A stretch of 6,674 nt of DNA from Deltaproteobacteria bacterium. Its GTDB lineage: Bacteria > Desulfobacterota_C > Deferrisomatia > Deferrisomatales > JACRMM01. The DNA lies in the NCBI GenBank assembly GCA_016218905.1, contig JACRCS010000604.1:1-6674 (forward strand), read 5' to 3'. Each line of letters opens with the position of its first letter. Positions within the stretch are counted from its first letter, which is position 1. The notes beneath the pieces were generated by a model. The model did not search any database. It saw only the letters and a list, made by a program, of their open reading frames with translations, and was not told the origin of the DNA. Position numbers and translations under genes: made by a program. This document shows, piece by piece, positions 4,673 through 6,674 of the stretch.

Positions 4673-6310
4673 ATGAGCTTGGAAGATAGAACTGCGACTC
4701 CAAGAGCGAACACCTATGACGCCATCGTTATCGGCGCCGGCCACAACGGGATGGCGCTGGCGACCTACCTGGGCAAGAGCGGCTGGAGCGTGCTCTGCCT
4801 CGAAGCGCGCTACGAGGAAGGCGGCGGCCTCTCCACCGAGGAGTACACCGAGCCGAGCTTCCTCCACAACATGCACAGCAACTATCACTCCTTCGTCGGC
4901 CTCTGTCCGGTCTACGACGACCTGGAGCTGATCGGCGGCGACGGCGCGAGCTACGTGCATCCGCCCGTGCAGGCCGGCTCGATCTTCAAGGACGGCACGG
5001 CGATCACGATCCACACCGACATGAAGAAGACCCACGCCTCCATGGCGCGATTCAGCCTCAAGGACGCCGACACCTTCGAGCGGCTCTACAAGGAGGTCAA
5101 GGGCTTCCAGGACCTCATGATCAAGACGCTCATGTTCGGCCCGCCGCTCGACCTCAACGACATCACCCGCGCGCTCGCCGCGTGGAAGGTCGAGGAGAAG
5201 ACAGAGTTCTTCCGGGGCGAGAACCGGTCGCTGACGATCAACGACTTCCTCAACAAGTACTTCGAGAACGAGAAGATCAAGACGATGCTCGCCTTCCACG
5301 CCCACGTCTGCGGGTACTACACGGACGTGAAGGGGCTCGCGACGTCGTTCCCGTTCATGCTGGGCAAGATCGACAACTGGCACATCTGCCTCGGTGGCTC
5401 CCATCGCCTGGCCCACTCGCTCTGGCGCCAGATGCGGCGCAACAACGCGGTGCTCATCCCCGCCCGGCCGGTCAAGGACATCATCCTGCAGGGCGGGCGC
5501 GCCGTGGGCGTGCGCTGCCAGAACGGCGAAGAGTTCTACGCGACGAAGCTCGTCGCGAGCAGCGTCGACCCGAACCAGACCTTCCAGAAGATGCTCCCGG
5601 CTTCCGCGGTGCCGAAGGACGTCATGACCGAGGTCGAGAACTACAAGTACCAGGAGGGCTCCCTCTACACGGTCCACATGGCGCTCCACCGGATCCCCAC
5701 CTACAAGGCCGCGGCGTTCGACCCGGACATCAACAAGGCGTGGGTCGTCAACATGGGCTACGAGACCCTGGAAGACTTCAACCAAGACTGGCAGGACATC
5801 CGGAACCAGAAGGCCCCGGACAACCCGAAGCTCACCTGGTCGTGCAACTCCCTCTACGACCCCTACGACGCGCCCGCAGGGAAGGCCACGGGCCTCATCC
5901 GCGTAATCGCACCCTTCGAGTTGGAAGGAAAGGGTGCCGGGATGTGGCGCACCGGTTTCGAAGAGGTCTACCACAAGCGCTGCGTCGCCCAGTTGATGGA
6001 GTACGTCGACGAGAGCAGCTTCACCCGCGACGACATCATTCAGACGCGTTCCTACACGCCGGTCGACACGGCGGACAAGCTCGTCAACATGGTGCGGGGC
6101 GACTGGATGGTCGGCCGGCTGGACCACAGCAACCTCCTCGCCAACCGGCCCTGCAAGCAGCTCTCCCAGTATCGCACCCCGATCGAGGGCCTCTACCTCT
6201 GCGGCTCCTGCACCCATCCGCACGGCTACATCACGTTCGGGCCGGCGTACAACGCCCTCCAGAGCATCGCGGAAGACTTCGGCATGGAGAAGTGGTGGGA
6301 GCAGATCTGA
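4673..6310 (+). CDS. FAD-dependent oxidoreductase, phytoene desaturase/carotenoid isomerase superfamily (COG1233 type)
   Basis: A 545-aa flavoprotein. The N-terminal Rossmann FAD site is YDAIVIGAGHNGMALA (15-30) with GAGHNG at 21-26 and the ribose-binding acid Glu44 in LCLEAR. GGSHRLAHSL (241-250) followed by RAVGVRCQNGEE matches the superfamily's second nucleotide-domain segment. The C-terminal flavin signature is GLYLCGSCTHPHG (506-518), ending in PAYNALQSI. Members desaturate, isomerise or saturate long polyene or other hydrophobic substrates (CrtI, CrtISO, RetSat and many uncharacterised proteins). Length is normal for the family (about 490-550 aa). It follows the SCP2-like gene by 74 nt and precedes a paralogue by 73 nt, in one probable operon. 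The substrate is not known, so I give no crt symbol: no phytoene synthase or other carotenoid gene is visible in the window. No lesion is seen. Confidence 0.93.
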   Translation: MSLEDRTATPRANTYDAIVIGAGHNGMALATYLGKSGWSVLCLEARYEEGGGLSTEEYTEPSFLHNMHSNYHSFVGLCPVYDDLELIGGDGASYVHPPVQAGSIFKDGTAITIHTDMKKTHASMARFSLKDADTFERLYKEVKGFQDLMIKTLMFGPPLDLNDITRALAAWKVEEKTEFFRGENRSLTINDFLNKYFENEKIKTMLAFHAHVCGYYTDVKGLATSFPFMLGKIDNWHICLGGSHRLAHSLWRQMRRNNAVLIPARPVKDIILQGGRAVGVRCQNGEEFYATKLVASSVDPNQTFQKMLPASAVPKDVMTEVENYKYQEGSLYTVHMALHRIPTYKAAAFDPDINKAWVVNMGYETLEDFNQDWQDIRNQKAPDNPKLTWSCNSLYDPYDAPAGKATGLIRVIAPFELEGKGAGMWRTGFEEVYHKRCVAQLMEYVDESSFTRDDIIQTRSYTPVDTADKLVNMVRGDWMVGRLDHSNLLANRPCKQLSQYRTPIEGLYLCGSCTHPHGYITFGPAYNALQSIAEDFGMEKWWEQI

Positions 6311-6332
6311 AGTATCTCTGACAAAGATAACT
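6311..6332 (+). repeat. Small inverted repeat between the two flavoenzyme genes
   Basis: AGTATCT and AGATAACT (6325-6332) pair with one bulged base around a 7-nt loop, directly after the stop codon. The patch is AT-richer than its surroundings and lacks a T-tract. It could be an mRNA processing or stability stem, or chance. Confidence 0.3.
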
Positions 6333-6369
6333 TGCGGGACCCCGGTGAGGGATTCGGCAGAAGCTGAGC

Positions 6370-6375
6370 AAGGAG
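6370..6375 (+). promoter_or_regulatory. Ribosome binding site of the second flavoenzyme
   Basis: AAGGAG, 8 nt before the ATG at 6384, matching the sites of the two genes upstream. Confidence 0.8.
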
Positions 6376-6383
6376 TCATCGAA

Positions 6384-6674
6384 ATGAGTAAGAAGTCCTA
6401 CGACGCGATCGTCATCGGCGCAGGTCACATGGGAATGACCCACGCCGCGTACCTGCAGAGATCCGGCTGGGACGTGGCGGTCTTCGAGCGCCGGCACGAG
6501 GAAGGCAGCGGGATCTTCACGTCGGAGTGCACCGCACCCGGCTTCCTGCACAACCTTCACGCCAACTACCTCGAGTTCCAGGACTGGATGCCGCTCTACA
6601 CGGACTTCGAGCTGGAGAAGTTCGGGCATTCCACCATCTACCCGGACGCGCAGTCCGGCATCGCCTTCTCCGAC
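6384..6674 (+). CDS. Second FAD-dependent oxidoreductase, paralogue of the preceding gene (cut by the window end)
   Basis: The first 97 codons are in the window and the frame is open to the last base. It begins MSKKSYDAIVIGAGHMGMTH, a Rossmann FAD-binding motif with GAGHMG at 12-17 and the ribose-binding Glu35 in VAVFER. EEGSG, then FLHNLHANY (54-62), follows. Aligned by eye with the upstream flavoenzyme from its YDAIVIGAG, 37 of the first 60 residues are identical and no gaps are needed, so the two genes are clear paralogues of the same COG1233-type family. The resemblance falls off after HNxHxNY. It is 73 nt downstream in the same direction, with the same type of ribosome site, so the two are probably co-expressed. 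They could act in successive steps or as a heteromer. Its C-terminus and catalytic details are outside the window. Confidence 0.93.
   Translation, partial: MSKKSYDAIVIGAGHMGMTHAAYLQRSGWDVAVFERRHEEGSGIFTSECTAPGFLHNLHANYLEFQDWMPLYTDFELEKFGHSTIYPDAQSGIAFSD

Noticed and set aside
4673..6310. Naming the gene crtI or crtN
   Set aside because: The fold is shared by many enzymes with other substrates, and no phytoene synthase or other carotenoid gene is in view.
5182..6321. A 379-codon plus-strand frame inside the first flavoenzyme gene
   Set aside because: It is the +1 shadow frame of a well-supported gene, very rich in R, P, G and H, with no domain features.
4589..6379. A 596-codon open frame on the minus strand opposite the first flavoenzyme
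   Set aside because: It mirrors the codon structure of the plus-strand gene, is rich in V, R, E, L, H and D runs typical of GC-rich antisense frames, and has no recognisable domain. The plus strand carries clear flavoenzyme motifs.

Overview
The window comes from a GC-rich bacterium. The dense overlapping shadow frames, Shine-Dalgarno sites of the AAGGAG/GGAGGA type and a REP/RAYT repeat family suggest a Gram-negative, probably proteobacterial or similar lineage. I cannot name the species from the sequence.

Region 1 (1-1085) is a REP-RAYT locus. A complete REP-associated tyrosine transposase (149-649, minus strand, TTG start) is bracketed by seven REP hairpins: two downstream (16-32, 106-122) and five upstream (691-707, 741-757, 848-864, 921-937, 971-987). 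All share one 17-nt hairpin design, GGCGG(S)CCGTG(S)CCGCC, and six of the seven keep a CATAG head directly 5' of it. The upstream copies form head-to-head pairs inside larger direct repeats. One pair has lost its left hairpin by what looks like an exact 19-nt deletion. Apart from the transposase I see no gene here.

Region 2 (1086-3827, minus) is one large gene for a MalT/LAL-type regulator of 913 aa: STAND ATPase, helical-repeat middle and a C-terminal LuxR-type helix-turn-helix.

Region 3 (3828-4151) is a 324-bp divergent control region. It holds a 20-bp dyad, ACCTGACCGATCGGACAGGT, that resembles the classical lux box. It also has extra ACCTG half-sites and a second small inverted repeat containing TTGACA on the regulator's side.

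Region 4 (4152-6674, plus) looks like an operon running off the window: a small SCP2-like lipid-binding protein, then two tandem paralogous FAD-dependent oxidoreductases of the phytoene desaturase/carotenoid isomerase superfamily (COG1233 type). The second is cut by the window edge. All three genes have an AAGGAG ribosome site 8-9 nt from the ATG, and the gaps are 73-74 nt.

Working model (inference): the regulator senses an unknown signal and acts on the divergent dyad to control a lipid or isoprenoid redox operon. In that operon the SCP2 protein would carry a hydrophobic substrate to one or both flavoenzymes. The substrate is not known; the SCP2 plus paired desaturase-like enzyme combination under a LAL regulator is the most interesting system here.
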